Shown piece after piece: positions 62,549 to 64,000 of a stretch of 64,000 nt of DNA. Where the stretch lies: NCBI RefSeq assembly GCF_013522705.1, contig NZ_JAAMRE010000010.1, positions 1-64,000 on the forward strand. Reading direction: 5' to 3'. Numbering within the stretch: the first letter of the stretch is position 1; each line of letters begins with the position of its first letter. This DNA comes from Pseudomonas lurida. GTDB lineage: Bacteria > Pseudomonadota > Gammaproteobacteria > Pseudomonadales > Pseudomonadaceae. The position numbers and the translations under genes were made by a program. Under the pieces are notes generated by a model that was given only the letters and a program-made list of their open reading frames with translations, made no database searches and was not told where the DNA came from.

Positions 62549-62561
62549 ACAAGTTTTTCAC
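62549..62561 (+). promoter_or_regulatory. Candidate ColR-binding motif upstream of the methyltransferase gene
   Basis: ACAAGTTTTTCAC (core TTTTTCAC at 62554-62561) lies 68 bp before the ATG of the methyltransferase gene in the gap after colS. It shares ACRAGTTTTTCAC with the site upstream of the divergent LTA-synthase-like gene. The equivalent gene in P. putida is a reported ColR target. Confidence 0.5.
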
Positions 62562-62628
62562 AACGAGTTGACCTGGCGATCACGTATCGCTGAATAGTTT
62601 GTAGGCATCAGTCATTGGAGACCTGTTG

Positions 62629-63309
62629 ATGCCTACCCCGATCAAACTCGAATTTTCCGAAAAGTACGACGATCAGCACGCTCAGAAATATTTGCTCAAG
62701 CATCAGGACAATCTGGCGCGCCGGTTGTCCCACAAACGCGACGAGCAATTGGCCCGAGGCGCGCTGGCGATGGCGGGCGAGCCCGGTTTGGTTTTGGACT
62801 TGCCATGTGGCGCCGGCCGTTTCTGGCCGCTGCTGGCGGAAAAGCCCAACCGAATCATTATTGGTGCCGATAATTCCGCTTCGATGTTGAAGATAGCAAC
62901 CGGCGCCCAACCGGCAGAGGTGGTGAAACGGGTACGCCCTTTGCAGACTTCAGCCTTTGATATTGATTTGCCAGATAACGCGGTCGACAGCATTTTTTGC
63001 ATGCGCTTGCTGCACCACATAGGTGATCCGGCGCATCGCCTGGCGATACTGCGGGAGTTTCAGCGAGTTACCCGAGACAGCGTGATCATCTCACTGTGGG
63101 TTGACGGCAATTTCAAGGCGTGGAAGCGCAAGCGTTCGGAAGCGCGTCGTCGTAGGAAAGGTGAGCAGGAAGGTTACCAAAACAGGTTTGTGTTACCGGC
63201 TGCTACTGTAGAAGCAGAATTCGAGCAGGCGGGTTTTCGCGTTCAGGAATCCCTGGACTTCATACCGCTCTACGCCATGTGGCGGGTATACGTATTACGC
63301 AAGAGGTAA
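62629..63309 (+). CDS. Class I SAM-dependent methyltransferase
   Basis: The 226-aa protein has motif I VLDLPCGAGRFWPLL (about residue 47) and a post-I acidic IIGADNSASMLK, then FCMRLLHHIGDP. The substrate is unknown. In P. putida the equivalent gene follows colS and is under ColR control. ATG at 62629 follows GGAG; a TTG directly upstream is an alternative. The next gene starts 5 bp later. Confidence 0.85.
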   Translation: MPTPIKLEFSEKYDDQHAQKYLLKHQDNLARRLSHKRDEQLARGALAMAGEPGLVLDLPCGAGRFWPLLAEKPNRIIIGADNSASMLKIATGAQPAEVVKRVRPLQTSAFDIDLPDNAVDSIFCMRLLHHIGDPAHRLAILREFQRVTRDSVIISLWVDGNFKAWKRKRSEARRRRKGEQEGYQNRFVLPAATVEAEFEQAGFRVQESLDFIPLYAMWRVYVLRKR

Positions 63310-63313
63310 CAGG

Positions 63314-64000
63314 ATGGCAGTTGAGTGCGTAGCAGGCAGTCACGTAGCTCCAGAAGAACGCTTCGATTATTTCTGGCGTCAGCAAGGCGAGTGGGTGGAA
63401 GAGCCCAATCGTCGTCGCGGTGGTGAAAGTGGGGTACAGCGAATCAAGACCGCCAGTGGTCGTTTGCTCTACAGCAAGCGACAGACCGGGCATATTTATC
63501 GCAGTTGGCTGCATCCCTTCGGGCGCCCCACGGTGCTGCGTGAGCGTGATGCTTTGAAGGGCTTGCGCCTGCTGGATGTGCGGGTGCCGGAAATGGTCTT
63601 CTGCGAAGCACGTCGCGATCCCGAGCATCAATGGAAGGCGTTGTTGGTGACGGCTTCGCTGGATGGTTTCGACGAAATCGAAAAATGGTACGCCGCCGGT
63701 GGCCGTGAGCAGTACGGCGAGCAGGTGCACGAACGTCTGCTCAAGGAAGTGGCGACCACCCTGGCGCGCATGCACAAGGGGCGTTGGCAGCACGGCTGCC
63801 TGTACATCAAGCATATCTTTGCGCGGGTGACAGGCGAGGGCGACTCGGCCACGGTAGAAGTGGCGCTGCTGGATTTTGAAAAATGCCGCCAGCGCCTGAC
63901 CGCTTATCGGGCGGCGTCCCATGACATGCTGCAACTGCGTCGCCATTCGTCGTGGAGCAGCGCCGATTGGGAAAAACTCAGCTACTTTTATGAGACGGCG
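63314..64000 (+). CDS. InaA-type lipopolysaccharide kinase, 3' end missing
   Basis: The first 229 codons are in the window; the gene runs past its end. The protein resembles the InaA/WapQ family of small eukaryotic-type kinases that phosphorylate lipopolysaccharide core sugars. Visible motifs are the catalytic loop-like HGCLYIKHIF (about residue 161) and LLDFEKCRQR (about 184). It begins 5 bp after the methyltransferase gene with AGG upstream and completes the ColRS-linked envelope cluster. Confidence 0.85.
   Translation, partial: MAVECVAGSHVAPEERFDYFWRQQGEWVEEPNRRRGGESGVQRIKTASGRLLYSKRQTGHIYRSWLHPFGRPTVLRERDALKGLRLLDVRVPEMVFCEARRDPEHQWKALLVTASLDGFDEIEKWYAAGGREQYGEQVHERLLKEVATTLARMHKGRWQHGCLYIKHIFARVTGEGDSATVEVALLDFEKCRQRLTAYRAASHDMLQLRRHSSWSSADWEKLSYFYETA

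Overview
The window looks like chromosome from a Pseudomonas of the fluorescens group. Coding GC is high. The gene orders purL/mltF, ffh-rpsP-rimM-trmD-rplS-xerD-dsbC-hom-thrC, fxsA-groES-groEL and colR-colS-methyltransferase-inaA are familiar from Pseudomonas. Many intergenic gaps carry short GTGGGAGG/CCTCCCAC hairpins of the REP type common in this group. The genus call rests on remembered gene order and protein similarity, because no database search was possible.

Layout. 1-6.1 kb: a MITE-like repeat, mltF (minus), then purL and a small NIF3/YqfO-like gene. 6.2-11.9 kb: one giant minus-strand gene for a DUF6543-type, dermonecrotic-toxin-like protein of 1920 residues; its C-terminal third holds two tandem copies of an EreA/ChaN/Tiki-like fold, the first of which has lost key residues. 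11.9-13.5 kb: an imperfect inverted repeat and a lower-GC pair, a DUF6036-like nucleotidyltransferase and an unknown partner that overlaps it. 13.6-20.9 kb: a complete N-acetylglucosamine phosphotransferase and catabolic operon (nagR-nagA-nagB-II-nagF-nagE, minus) with a paired operator upstream. 21-29.2 kb: housekeeping genes (L,D-transpeptidase-like, two NUDIX hydrolases, gamma-carbonic anhydrase, DUF1289, VUT-family transporter, purT, MHS transporter, CorC-like, YpjD-like). 29.4-37.9 kb: ffh, the rpsP operon, xerD, dsbC, hom, thrC. 37.9-42.7 kb: an amber-interrupted small membrane protein gene, a DUF3509 gene, a CaiB-type CoA-transferase, yaeQ and recJ. 42.8-48.7 kb: an aminoacyl-phosphatidylglycerol pair (virJ/acvB-like and mprF), two duplicated initiator tRNA genes, and dinB with a LexA box. 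48.7-56 kb: a lipoprotein, proS, ampG-like, an alkyltransferase-like gene, a DUF481 protein, a HugZ-like protein and fxsA. 56-64 kb: groES-groEL, an LTA-synthase-family membrane enzyme, colR-colS, a methyltransferase and the start of an InaA-type kinase gene.

How the parts fit. Most of the window is core metabolism, translation and protein folding. A second theme is the cell envelope: ColRS and its neighbours, the lipid-modifying mprF/virJ pair, MltF, the L,D-transpeptidase and an AmpG-like permease. The accessory part is 6.1-13.5 kb (giant toxin-like protein, inverted repeat, nucleotidyltransferase pair). The strongest items for follow-up are the tandem toxin domains, the nucleotidyltransferase pair, and a shared ACRAGTTTTTCAC motif (R = A/G) in the promoters on both sides of colRS, which suggests ColR controls both neighbours.
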